Positions 1 through 6,945 of a stretch of DNA of 15,220 nucleotides are shown one piece after another. The first letter of the stretch is position 1. Each line of letters opens with the position of its first letter. Position numbers and translations under genes: made by a program. Under the pieces are notes generated by a model, which saw nothing but the letters and a program-made list of their open reading frames with translations, did no database searches and was not told where the DNA came from. This DNA is from an uncultured Bacillota bacterium (GTDB lineage: Bacteria; Bacillota; Clostridia; Peptostreptococcales; Anaerovoracaceae), in NCBI GenBank assembly GCA_946546075.1, contig CAMNNV010000013.1, forward strand, positions 1-15,220, written 5' to 3'.

Positions 1-41
1 TTGTCATTCAAAGTAATGAAAATGTCTTTGCTTTGTTCCAT
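1..41 (-). CDS. Start of an unidentified protein, cut by the window edge
   Basis: On the minus strand an ATG at 41-39 opens a frame that stays open to the left edge and reads MEQSKDIFITLND. An AGAGG motif at 53-49 lies 7 bases upstream of the ATG, an ordinary ribosome binding distance. The frame begins 60 bases after the DUF805 stop codon on the same strand, so it may be the next gene of that transcript. Only 13 codons are visible, so the family cannot be recognised. The evidence is the ribosome binding site and the open frame alone; a chance frame is possible. Confidence 0.5.
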   Translation of the reverse strand, partial: MEQSKDIFITLND

Positions 42-101
42 TCCTTTACCTCTCATTAACTTATTTATGGAAATACAATAACTGAAACGAATTTGATGTC
101 C

Positions 102-473
102 TTACAGGTGGTAGTAACCGGCCTCGTAAGGATTTGCCCCGAACTTGTTCTCTTCCGGATTCGATGCCCACATGAGCATGATGAAGAGGATCGCCCATCC
201 GATGATCGGCACACACCAGAGCAGCTGCCACCAGTTGCTTCTGTCTGAGTCGTGGAGTCTTCTGGATGATGCAGTAAAGAACGGGATCATACTGATAATG
301 TAGTACGCGCCCTGTATATAAACGAATGGGCCGCCCACTCTGTATGAGAGCATGGTGAGCAGGATCATGACGAATACGTTGCATGCGAATGCTTCCCAGT
401 ATCTGTCGCGGCGCATCCTGCCAACTAAGCTTTTCCAGTTTTTCCAGATATCGATGTAGGATTCAATAAACAT
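102..473 (-). CDS. DUF805 family small membrane protein
   Basis: A 123-residue inner membrane protein with the DUF805 pattern. An N-terminal GRMRRDRYW segment (about residues 18-26) is followed by hydrophobic segments near 28-46 and 52-67. Then comes the family signature RRLHDSDRSNWW (71-82), a helix near 84-103, and the ENKFGANPYE tail (109-118). DUF805 proteins (E. coli YhaH and YhaI types) are widespread and of unknown biochemical role. A longer frame begins at a GTG at 488, but GGGAGG at 486-481 sits 7 bases before the ATG at 473, so the shorter protein starting MFIESY is chosen. It has its own promoter just below the terminator of the preceding operon, so it is probably transcribed separately from yihY. 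Confidence 0.88.
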   Translation of the reverse strand: MFIESYIDIWKNWKSLVGRMRRDRYWEAFACNVFVMILLTMLSYRVGGPFVYIQGAYYIISMIPFFTASSRRLHDSDRSNWWQLLWCVPIIGWAILFIMLMWASNPEENKFGANPYEAGYYHL

Positions 474-480
474 TGCTTTA

Positions 481-486
481 CCTCCC
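481..486 (-). promoter_or_regulatory. Ribosome binding site deciding the DUF805 start
   Basis: GGGAGG on the minus strand is 7 bases before the ATG at 473. It overlaps the alternative GTG start at 488, which therefore cannot use it. Confidence 0.8.
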
Positions 487-518
487 ACTTTGGAATGCCT
501 TTCCTTTAACTTGCGTTT

Positions 519-547
519 ATTCTATCTTTGCTGCGGTTTAATTTGAA
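519..547 (-). promoter_or_regulatory. Candidate promoter of the DUF805 gene
   Basis: On the minus strand, TTCAAA (547-542, four of six matches to the -35 consensus) is followed after 17 bases by TAGAAT (524-519, five of six matches to the -10 consensus). It lies between the terminator at 554-581 and the DUF805 start, where a promoter is expected. Confidence 0.6.
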
Positions 548-553
548 TACGAG

Positions 554-581
554 AAAACCCCCATTTATCTATGGGGGTTTT
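554..581 (-). terminator. Rho-independent terminator of the coaB-yihY operon
   Basis: The arms AAAACCCCCAT (554-564) and ATGGGGGTTTT (571-581) pair over 11 bp with a six-base loop. Read on the minus strand the hairpin ends in TTTT followed by CTC, giving a short U-tract. It lies 36 bases after the yihY stop codon, at the end of the six-gene minus-strand run. The A/T flanks are symmetric, so it could also work in the other direction, but no plus-strand gene ends here. Confidence 0.88.
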
Positions 582-616
582 ACGCAAATTCAGAATATTT
601 AAATGTATTTCACTTT

Positions 617-1486
617 TTACCTGCGGCTGTCCGTAGGTGCTATGCTGCCGTAATTCTCGTCCGCCGAATCACTCCAGACCTTGTTACAGAGCACTCCCAG
701 GAAGAGGACCCAGGCGATGAGGAAGAACCAGATCATCAGAGCTATGACGGATGAAAGAGCTCCGTACAGGATATCGTATCCCGCCAGGGATGTTGCGTAC
801 TTGGAGTAGGCCATGGTAACGACCAACAGGCCTACTGATGCGAAAATACTTCCCGGTATGATGCTTCGGAAGGTCACACGTACCGTAGGCATGATCCAGT
901 AGTTGTAGCTCACCATCAGGAAGTAAAGTATGCCGCCCACGACCCATCTGAGCTTCATCCATGTCTGGTCACCTGAGAAAGTATCATCCACGTGGAGGAC
1001 TGCCAGTACCGCATTAAAAATCAGCTGTCCGTAGATCAGTATCACGATAGCGAATACGATCGTGATGATCGTCATCGCCATGGTCCTGATCGCCCGGAAC
1101 CGTTCGATGAAGTAATTACGTCCTGTCGATGTACCATCTGACATGGTGTAGTTGGTGATCCTCATGATCGCAAAGGATGCACGGGAGCCCGCCCACAACG
1201 CGATGACAGCAAAGATCACGTTCGTGAATCCCGCTGACGAGAACGTGAAGAGCCCCTGTACGAGGGATGATACCTGTTTGCCGGTATATCCTTCGATGAG
1301 AGCCAGTGCAGTGTCCATATTGATGTTAAAAAGACCCAGTATCTGCGTCACGATGATCATGATCGGCGTGATCGACAGAAACAGATAGAACGCAACCTGC
1401 GCTGCGAACCCCTGGTAATATGGATCCTGCATCTCTTTGAAACCCAGTATGATCATTTTTGCAAACTTTCTTCTGAGTTTAGCCAT
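617..1486 (-). CDS. yihY: YihY/BrkB family inner membrane protein
   Basis: A 289-residue polytopic membrane protein of the YihY (virulence factor BrkB / UPF0761) family, at the usual length. About six hydrophobic segments are visible, near residues 28-51, 88-108, 134-158, 181-196, 211-229 and 245-268. Family features include the SITPIMIIV stretch in the first helix (38-46) and the C-terminal YGALSSVIALMIWF region (241-254) leading to LFLGVLCN. The old name RNase BN was a misassignment, and the molecular function is still unclear. The ATG directly abuts the rdgB stop codon (TAAATG), with GGGAG about 10 bases upstream inside rdgB, so the two are co-translated. It is the last gene before the terminator at 554-581. 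Confidence 0.93.
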   Translation of the reverse strand: MAKLRRKFAKMIILGFKEMQDPYYQGFAAQVAFYLFLSITPIMIIVTQILGLFNINMDTALALIEGYTGKQVSSLVQGLFTFSSAGFTNVIFAVIALWAGSRASFAIMRITNYTMSDGTSTGRNYFIERFRAIRTMAMTIITIVFAIVILIYGQLIFNAVLAVLHVDDTFSGDQTWMKLRWVVGGILYFLMVSYNYWIMPTVRVTFRSIIPGSIFASVGLLVVTMAYSKYATSLAGYDILYGALSSVIALMIWFFLIAWVLFLGVLCNKVWSDSADENYGSIAPTDSRR

Positions 1487-2092
1487 TTAGGAATTCTCCC
1501 TTTCTATGAGAAGCTGCCTCAATTTGATCAGAGCATTCGCCCTGTGGCTGATGCTGTTCTTGACTTCAGGCGGTATGACACCGAAGGTATGATCATAGCC
1601 CACAGGTTTGAAGTAAGGGTCGTAACCGAAGCCACCTGAACCTTCTGCCTCCAGCATGATATGACCTTCGATCTCCCCTCTTGCAACGAGAGTTTCTCCA
1701 TCAGGATAGATCAGAGTGATAACAGCAACGTATCTCGCTGTGCGTTTCTCGTATGGAACATCCTTGAGAAGTTCTACCATCTTAGCGTTATTCGCATTAT
1801 CATCATGCTGATCGCCTGCAAATCTGGCAGAATGTACTCCCGGAGCACCACCGAGTGCATCGATCATGATCCCGGAATCATCTGCGATAGTCGGCATGCC
1901 GCTGACCTTCATGATCTCATACGCCTTCTTATAGGAATTCTCCTCGAAAGTCTCGCCGTCTTCCACGATTTCGATATCCGGAATATCCGCTTCATCTCTC
2001 GGTATGATCTTGAAGCCGAATTCCTTCATGATGGCATCGATCTCGCGGATCTTGCCCTTGTTCTGCGTTGCTGCGATTACTATCTTTTCCAT
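1487..2092 (-). CDS. rdgB: XTP/dITP diphosphatase (RdgB/HAM1)
   Basis: A 201-residue cytosolic house-cleaning enzyme that hydrolyses the non-canonical nucleotides XTP, dITP and ITP to the monophosphate plus pyrophosphate, keeping deaminated purines out of nucleic acid. The whole HAM1 signature set is present: TQNKGK near the N-terminus (T9, N11, K14), EDGETFEENS..KA (44-57), the catalytic ADDSG (70-74), ALGGAPGVHSARFAG (79-93), GGFGYDPYF (153-161) and SHRA (182-185). Length is normal for the family. The ATG at 2092 is preceded by AGAGG (2103-2099) six bases upstream. It is fifth in the operon, 34 bases after the PAP2 gene, and its stop codon touches the yihY start. Confidence 0.97.
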   Translation of the reverse strand: MEKIVIAATQNKGKIREIDAIMKEFGFKIIPRDEADIPDIEIVEDGETFEENSYKKAYEIMKVSGMPTIADDSGIMIDALGGAPGVHSARFAGDQHDDNANNAKMVELLKDVPYEKRTARYVAVITLIYPDGETLVARGEIEGHIMLEAEGSGGFGYDPYFKPVGYDHTFGVIPPEVKNSISHRANALIKLRQLLIERENS

Positions 2093-2126
2093 TGGTTTCC
2101 TCTTTTCTTACTAATATACTATTATA

Positions 2127-2624
2127 TCATAGAAACAGGAGAAATCCTAACGCCCCCAGTCCTATGCCGCTCAGTGCCCCCGCGATCACGTCCTTTCTGA
2201 AATGGACGCCTGCAAGCACTCTCGTAACAGCGAGAAGGCACCCGCATATTCCCAGGAGGATCCCAATAGCAGGATAGAACCACCAGGCGGTAAAGGCTAT
2301 GATAAACGAAGAGAACACGTGGCGGCTCGGAAATGATTTCCCCTTCGTATTTTTCACCACCAGAGGCTTCGTATCGAACACTTCGTAGGGACGCGGTGCA
2401 TTGAGAAAATACCGGAACACGCTGAGGATCACGAATCCGGCGGCAGGAACGACTACGGCCTGCCATGCATCCGGCACTCCTTTGCAGAAGAGATAGATGA
2501 GAAAACAAGGGTAAAAGACATAGGAAATATACGTCAGAACTTTGCCTCCCTTCGTTACGAAGACAAAGAGCCAATGTCTTTTCCTTACTTCATCCAGCTT
2601 TTTGATGTATTCTGTCCTATCCAT
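2127..2624 (-). CDS. PAP2 family membrane phosphatase
   Basis: A 165-residue membrane protein with the three PAP2 phosphatase motifs. Motif 1 is R71-x6-RP (RYFLNAPRP), with Arg where Lys is usual. Motif 2 is FPSRH (98-102), holding the acid His102. Motif 3 is TR-x5-H-x3-D (134-145), with nucleophile His141 and Asp145. Hydrophobic segments lie near 33-48, 54-70, 105-120, 121-138 and 147-165. Such proteins remove phosphate from lipid phosphates or undecaprenyl pyrophosphate at the outer membrane face; the substrate cannot be told from sequence. A longer frame starts at 2654, but GAGGAG (2636-2631) lies six bases before the ATG at 2624, so MDRTEY is taken as the start. It lies 38 bases after thrC in the same operon. 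Confidence 0.92.
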   Translation of the reverse strand: MDRTEYIKKLDEVRKRHWLFVFVTKGGKVLTYISYVFYPCFLIYLFCKGVPDAWQAVVVPAAGFVILSVFRYFLNAPRPYEVFDTKPLVVKNTKGKSFPSRHVFSSFIIAFTAWWFYPAIGILLGICGCLLAVTRVLAGVHFRKDVIAGALSGIGLGALGFLLFL

Positions 2625-2630
2625 CTTCTT

Positions 2631-2636
2631 CTCCTC
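2631..2636 (-). promoter_or_regulatory. Ribosome binding site deciding the PAP2 start
   Basis: GAGGAG on the minus strand is six bases before the ATG at 2624. It lies inside the longer alternative frame starting at 2654, which makes that upstream start unlikely. Confidence 0.78.
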
Positions 2637-2662
2637 ATGCAATAAGGGACGCATACGCGCCC

Positions 2663-4141
2663 CTATTTCACTGATTCTTCTATTACGTTTCTCATTTCAG
2701 GGATCTCGATGACCTTGTCGTGTCTTACGGTTTTCTTGTCCAGATCTCTGAGTCCGTAAGGTATATCCACTCCCGTCTCAGCATGAAGTGCTTCGATGAA
2801 TCGGAAGCCGTTTTCTTCTTCCGGAAGTCCTATGGATCTTGCCGCACTGTCCGCGAATTTATATGCGCTCGCTGTGGATGCGATAAGCGTCGCACGATCG
2901 TCGCCCGTCTCTTTGACGTAATCGCTGTATACTTTGTAAGCCACAGCAGTATGGGTATCCATCAGATAATCATTGTCTTTGTACATGCTGCCGATGGTCT
3001 CGTTCGTTTCTTCTACTGTCGCGAATCCACCCCAGAATGATTTCAGGCCTTCTCTGATCTGCTCGGAGACCTCGTACTTCTTGTCTTTCTCCAGGGAATC
3101 CATGAGTGCCTTGATCTCATCTCCGTTGTCGCCGGAAAGATGATAGAGGAGTCTCTCCAGGTTGGAGCTGATCAGGATATCCATGGATGGAGAATTCGTC
3201 AGATAGAACTCTCTGTTCGTATCGTATACGCCAGTCTCGATAAAATCTGTGAGGATCTTGTTCTTGTTGGAAGCGCAGATGAACTTGTTTACCGGTATGC
3301 CCATCTTTCCTGCATAGTACGCTGCCAGGATGTTGCCGAAGTTACCTGTAGGAACGACGATATTTATGGCATCCCCTGCCTTGATGACGCCGCGCTTTAC
3401 CAGCTGTGCATAACCGTATACATAGTATGCTACCTGCGGTACCAGTCTTCCGATGTTGATGGAGTTTGCAGAACTGAGCTTGCAGCCTGCCTCTGCCAGT
3501 TTCTCTGCGAAATCGCTGTCGTTGAATATTTTCTTGACGCCGGTCTGTGCATCGTCAAAATTGCCTTCGATGGCGAAGACATGAGTGTTCTCGCCTTCCT
3601 GGGTCACCATCTGTCTTTCCTGCACCTGGCTCACGCCCTGGTTCGGGAAGAATACGATGATCTCCGTGCCCGGTACGTCTGCAAAGCCCTCCAGGGCAGC
3701 TTTTCCTGTATCACCGGAAGTTGCTGTGAGGATGCAGATCTTCTTGTCTTCCTTCTCCTTCTTCATGGCTGTTGTGAGAAGGTACGGCAGGATGCTCAGG
3801 GCCATGTCCTTGAATGCGGCCGTCTTGCCGTGATACAGTTCGAGGAAGTATGCTCCCCCGGCATTTACTACAGGGACGACTTCTTCTGCGTCGAACTTGC
3901 TGTCATATGCTCCTTCTACACAGGCTCTCATTTCTTCTGCTGTGTAGTCGGTAAAGAATGCGCTGATGATATTGTATGCCACTTCCTTGTATGGCATCTG
4001 TGCAAGTTCTTCTATGGAAACGGGAAGCTGAGGTACGCTGTCCGGCACGTAGAGTCCCTTGTCCTCTGCTATGCCTTTGATGACAGCCTGTGCAGCCGTC
4101 TTGATATCGCTGCTTCCCCTTGTGCTCTTATAATTGATCAT
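2663..4141 (-). CDS. thrC: Threonine synthase
   Basis: A 492-residue PLP enzyme that converts O-phospho-L-homoserine to L-threonine, the last step of the pathway. The N-terminal threonine synthase domain (MINYKSTRG, then GLYVPDSVPQLP at 29-40) is followed by the PLP-lysine motif LYHGKTAAFKD (102-112), with K111 as the Schiff-base lysine. TATSGDTGKAALEGF and the phosphate-binding glycine-rich PTGNFGNILAAYYAGKMGIP follow. The length matches the long, N-domain-containing ThrC class of enterobacteria and yeast, not the shorter Bacillus type. Its ATG lies inside coaC, with a 14-base overlap and GGAG nine bases upstream, so translation is probably coupled. No thrA or thrB is next to it; homoserine supply genes must be elsewhere. 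Confidence 0.97.
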   Translation of the reverse strand: MINYKSTRGSSDIKTAAQAVIKGIAEDKGLYVPDSVPQLPVSIEELAQMPYKEVAYNIISAFFTDYTAEEMRACVEGAYDSKFDAEEVVPVVNAGGAYFLELYHGKTAAFKDMALSILPYLLTTAMKKEKEDKKICILTATSGDTGKAALEGFADVPGTEIIVFFPNQGVSQVQERQMVTQEGENTHVFAIEGNFDDAQTGVKKIFNDSDFAEKLAEAGCKLSSANSINIGRLVPQVAYYVYGYAQLVKRGVIKAGDAINIVVPTGNFGNILAAYYAGKMGIPVNKFICASNKNKILTDFIETGVYDTNREFYLTNSPSMDILISSNLERLLYHLSGDNGDEIKALMDSLEKDKKYEVSEQIREGLKSFWGGFATVEETNETIGSMYKDNDYLMDTHTAVAYKVYSDYVKETGDDRATLIASTASAYKFADSAARSIGLPEEENGFRFIEALHAETGVDIPYGLRDLDKKTVRHDKVIEIPEMRNVIEESVK

Positions 4142-4685
4142 TTTTCAATACTCCTTCAAGATTCTCAATGTAATTCACGATCACGTCCACGTCAGCCAGT
4201 GCACCCTTGCCTGTGGTGCCGCATGCCAGCAGTGATGTCTTCGGATCGATGAAATTGTATCCGTAACTTGCGAGCTTCTCCAGATTGTCCTGCACAATCG
4301 GATTCTCATACATATTCGTATTCATCGCAGGCGCCATGACCATGATTGCCTGATTATGAGCTGCCAGTATAGTCGAGGTCAGCATGTCATCCGCAATGCC
4401 GGATGCGACCTTCCCTATGATATCTGCAGACGCAGGGATCACAGCCACCACATCCGCCAGGTCTGCAAGATATATGTGGTTTACTGCTGCAGGATCATCC
4501 TCATCAAAGGTGTCGGTATACACCTTATTTTTGCTCAGTGTCTGCAAAGTCAGCGGGGTTATGAATTTGCTGCCCGCTTCCGTCAGAATAACGTACACAT
4601 TATGCCCGTCCTTAGTCAGTCTGCTCGTTACGTCCGCTGCTTTGTATGCGGAGATACTTCCTGATACTCCGAGTACGATGTTCAT
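4128..4685 (-). CDS. coaC: Phosphopantothenoylcysteine decarboxylase (standalone CoaC)
   Basis: A 185-residue FMN-dependent decarboxylase that turns 4'-phosphopantothenoylcysteine into 4'-phosphopantetheine in coenzyme A synthesis. Visible motifs, numbered from the chosen start, are VSGSISAYK (7-15), the active-site VNHI with His70, the ASADIIGKVASGIADDML region, APAMNTNMYENP (118-129) with Asn122, and the substrate-clamp LLACGTTGKGAL with Cys155. In most bacteria this domain is fused to CoaB; here it is separate, as in streptococci and enterococci. The frame has two consecutive ATGs. GGAGG (4696-4692) is only three bases from the first and six from the second, so the second (4685) is preferred. 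It lies 13 bases after coaB and overlaps thrC by 14. Confidence 0.96.
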   Translation of the reverse strand: MNIVLGVSGSISAYKAADVTSRLTKDGHNVYVILTEAGSKFITPLTLQTLSKNKVYTDTFDEDDPAAVNHIYLADLADVVAVIPASADIIGKVASGIADDMLTSTILAAHNQAIMVMAPAMNTNMYENPIVQDNLEKLASYGYNFIDPKTSLLACGTTGKGALADVDVIVNYIENLEGVLKNDQL

Positions 4686-4691
4686 CATACG

Positions 4692-4697
4692 CCTCCT
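4692..4697 (-). promoter_or_regulatory. Ribosome binding site deciding the coaC start
   Basis: AGGAGG on the minus strand precedes tandem ATG codons at 4688 and 4685 by three and six bases. The spacing favours the second. Confidence 0.7.
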
Positions 4698-4698
4698 G

Positions 4699-5397
4699 TT
4701 ATCTGTTTTTTACCTGTTCGGTCACACGTTTCGCGATCATGCGGCCGATCTCATCCTTTGTTTCCATGGTATCCACACTGCCGTCTCGGTGAACGAGATA
4801 GCCTCTGTGCTTACCATTTCCTATCTCTGAAAGGTCATTGGCCAGAACAAAATCACAGTCGTTCTTTTTCATGAGATTCGTGGCCACTTCTATCAGTTCC
4901 TCGTGAGGCACGCTGCTCAGCAGCTTGAATCCCACAAGCAAAGTGTCCGGGCTCGCAGGCTTGATCGTACTGATCACCTTCGGTGTGCGTTTCAGTATGA
5001 TCGCCAGATCATCGATGGATGAACTGATCTTATGACCCTGGATCTTGTCCGACTTGACGCCTGTCCTGATAGCTTCGACCGTTGTGACTTCATCCACCAT
5101 GTAATCGCTGACTGCCATGGCGTGGATCACAGCATCGATGTCGTCATTCCTGAGCACATCACCCAGCTTCTCCAGAAGATCGATGGTGCCGCCTATGGTG
5201 ACAGGTTCAACCAGTTCGTCTTCCGGCCAGAGAGCTTTCTCTCCGTGCAGATAATAGATCTTCTCGATATCCTGACGGTATCCGTCAAGAAAAGCTCTGC
5301 CTATGGCAAGGCCAAGGCTTCCGGTGGAAGTGTTCGTTATCTTCCTTACGTCATCAATGGGCTCTGAAGTGCCCCCGGCAGTAATCACGATCTTCAT
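4699..5397 (-). CDS. coaB: Phosphopantothenate--cysteine ligase (standalone CoaB)
   Basis: A 232-residue ligase that joins 4'-phosphopantothenate and L-cysteine, the step just before CoaC. It begins with the nucleotide-binding TAGGTSEPIDD (6-16), continuing to NTSTGSLG (22-29). It then shows AVSDY (95-99), KISS (123-126), LVGFK (154-158) and ANDLSEIGN (186-194). The conserved Lys/Asn contacts with the acyl-cytidylate intermediate are expected in the AVSDY-to-KISS part. No N-terminal CoaC domain is present; the decarboxylase is the next gene. The standalone form is the type known from streptococci. It is the first gene of the minus-strand operon. GAGG lies 10 bases before the ATG, slightly long spacing, and the untranslated leader from the predicted promoter is short, about 35 bases. 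Confidence 0.95.
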   Translation of the reverse strand: MKIVITAGGTSEPIDDVRKITNTSTGSLGLAIGRAFLDGYRQDIEKIYYLHGEKALWPEDELVEPVTIGGTIDLLEKLGDVLRNDDIDAVIHAMAVSDYMVDEVTTVEAIRTGVKSDKIQGHKISSSIDDLAIILKRTPKVISTIKPASPDTLLVGFKLLSSVPHEELIEVATNLMKKNDCDFVLANDLSEIGNGKHRGYLVHRDGSVDTMETKDEIGRMIAKRVTEQVKNR

Positions 5398-5437
5398 TTT
5401 ATCAGGACCTCGTTTCGTATTTTTTCCTAACTTAATA

Positions 5438-5467
5438 ATTTTAAATGGTAAGAGGGTTTCCTGTCAA
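5438..5467 (-). promoter_or_regulatory. Promoter of the coaB-coaC-thrC-PAP2-rdgB-yihY operon
   Basis: On the minus strand, a perfect TTGACA (5467-5462) is followed after 18 bases by TAAAAT (5443-5438, five of six to consensus). Transcription would start near 5431 and leave a leader of roughly 35 bases, too short for a riboswitch. The -35 box lies within the plus-strand promoter region of the M18 gene. Confidence 0.8.
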
Positions 5468-5471
5468 TATA

Positions 5472-5480
5472 TGATATAAT
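5472..5480 (+). promoter_or_regulatory. Extended -10 promoter of the M18 aminopeptidase-sstT operon
   Basis: TGATATAAT contains a perfect TATAAT (5475-5480) preceded by the TGn extension. No good -35 box is found 16-18 bases upstream, which fits an extended -10 promoter. The transcript start would be near 5487, about 28 bases before the M18 start codon. Confidence 0.75.
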
Positions 5481-5501
5481 GGCTGGTACAGGTTAAAATA
5501 T

Positions 5502-5506
5502 GGAGG
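5502..5506 (+). promoter_or_regulatory. Ribosome binding site deciding the M18 start
   Basis: GGAGG lies eight bases before the ATG at 5515. It overlaps the in-frame upstream ATG at 5500, which has no site of its own. Confidence 0.8.
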
Positions 5507-5514
5507 ATATATAT

Positions 5515-6909
5515 ATGGATAGAAAAAGTGTTTGGAGTTCATATACTCCGGAAGCTCTGGAGGAGCTTCAGAATCTTAATGAGAAATATAAGGACTTTCT
5601 GACAAAGGGCAAAACAGAGAGAGAATGCGTCAGATATGCACTGGATCTTGCCACCGAATGCGGCTATGAAGATCTCAATGAGTATATCAAAAGCGGCAGG
5701 AAGCCAGCACCCGGCGCCAAACTCTATGCAGTGGGCATGAACAAGATGCTCGTTCTTTTCAGACTGGGAACCGAACCGGTATCTTCGGGAATGAACATAC
5801 TCGGCGCACACATCGACTCCCCTCGTCTGGATGTGAAGCAGAATCCTTTGTACGAAACAGAGGAAATGGCCTATCTCGATACGCACTACTACGGTGGTAT
5901 CAAGAAGTATCAGTGGGTAGCCCTTCCTATGGCGATCCACGGCGTCGTTGCCAAGAAAGACGGGAGTCTCGTGGACATCACCATCGGCGAAGATGCGGGT
6001 GATCCTGTATTCGTGTTTACGGATCTTCTCATCCACCTCGCGCAGCAGCAGATGAAAAAGGATGGCGCGACCGTCGTGGAAGGCGAGAAACTGGATCTTC
6101 TCATCGGCAACAGACCTCTGGATAAGACAGAACTGAAAGAGAAGGAGAAATCCGCAGTCAAAGCGAACGTTCTCAGCATCCTGAAATCAAAATACGATAT
6201 CGAAGAAGAGGATTTCCTCTCTGCAGAACTTGAGATCGTCCCTGCCGGCTGTGCAAGAGACTGCGGCCTTGACAGGAGCATGATCATGTCCTACGGACAG
6301 GATGACAGAGTCTGCGCATACACTTCACTGCAGGCGATGCTGGATGTAGAAGAAACGGAACGCACTTCATGCTGTCTTCTCGTAGATAAGGAAGAGATCG
6401 GAAGCGTAGGTGCTACCGGCATGCATTCCAGATTCTTCGAGAATATCGTGGCTGAACTCATCGCACTCACAGAGGGCGAATCCAATCTGAAGGCTCGCAG
6501 AGCAATGCAGAATTCACGCATGCTCTCATCGGATGTCAGTGCTGCTTACGATCCTCTCTATGCAGATGTATTCGAGAAGAGAAGCGCTGCTCTCATGGGC
6601 AAAGGCATCTCCTTCAACAAGTTCACAGGTGCAAGAGGCAAGAGCGGTTCAAACGATGCCAACGCAGAATACCTCGGAAGACTCCGCAGAGTCATGGACG
6701 ATGCTGACGTACACTTCCAGATCACGGAACTGGGCAAAGTCGATGCCGGCGGTGGCGGCACCATCGCCTACATCATGGGCAACTACGGCATGGAAGTCAT
6801 CGACAGCGGCGTTGCCGTGCTGAACATGCACGCACCGTTTGAGATCAGCAGCAAAGCAGACGTTTATGAAGCATATAAATGCTACAAGGCATTTCTTATC
6901 AACATGTAG
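5515..6909 (+). CDS. M18 family metalloaminopeptidase
   Basis: A 464-residue cytosolic zinc aminopeptidase of family M18 (aspartyl aminopeptidase-like), which frees N-terminal residues from peptides, often acidic ones. The co-catalytic metal site is complete: AHIDSPRLD with His99, GQDDR with Asp263/264, DKEEIGS with Glu293/294, SSDVSAAYDP with Asp340 and NMHAPFEISS with His439. The glycine-rich KVDAGGGGTIA (408-418) is also typical. Many members form dodecamers. At about 464 residues it belongs to the longer bacterial group. The start at 5515 (MDRKSVW) is chosen from ribosome binding site spacing over the ATG at 5500. sstT follows 36 bases later on the same strand, so peptide breakdown and Ser/Thr uptake appear to be expressed together. 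Confidence 0.95.
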   Translation: MDRKSVWSSYTPEALEELQNLNEKYKDFLTKGKTERECVRYALDLATECGYEDLNEYIKSGRKPAPGAKLYAVGMNKMLVLFRLGTEPVSSGMNILGAHIDSPRLDVKQNPLYETEEMAYLDTHYYGGIKKYQWVALPMAIHGVVAKKDGSLVDITIGEDAGDPVFVFTDLLIHLAQQQMKKDGATVVEGEKLDLLIGNRPLDKTELKEKEKSAVKANVLSILKSKYDIEEEDFLSAELEIVPAGCARDCGLDRSMIMSYGQDDRVCAYTSLQAMLDVEETERTSCCLLVDKEEIGSVGATGMHSRFFENIVAELIALTEGESNLKARRAMQNSRMLSSDVSAAYDPLYADVFEKRSAALMGKGISFNKFTGARGKSGSNDANAEYLGRLRRVMDDADVHFQITELGKVDAGGGGTIAYIMGNYGMEVIDSGVAVLNMHAPFEISSKADVYEAYKCYKAFLINM

Positions 6910-6945
6910 CATTAATATAATCAGCTCGGAAGAAAGGACATTATC

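Noticed and set aside
3140..4252. 370-codon plus-strand open frame opposite thrC
   Set aside because: It is cysteine-rich without any domain pattern and is fully antisense to threonine synthase; a shadow of its codon use.
5398..5440. Possible riboswitch or T-box leader before the coaB-thrC operon
   Set aside because: The leader from the predicted promoter is only about 35 bases, too short for a known riboswitch or T-box, and no hairpin is seen.
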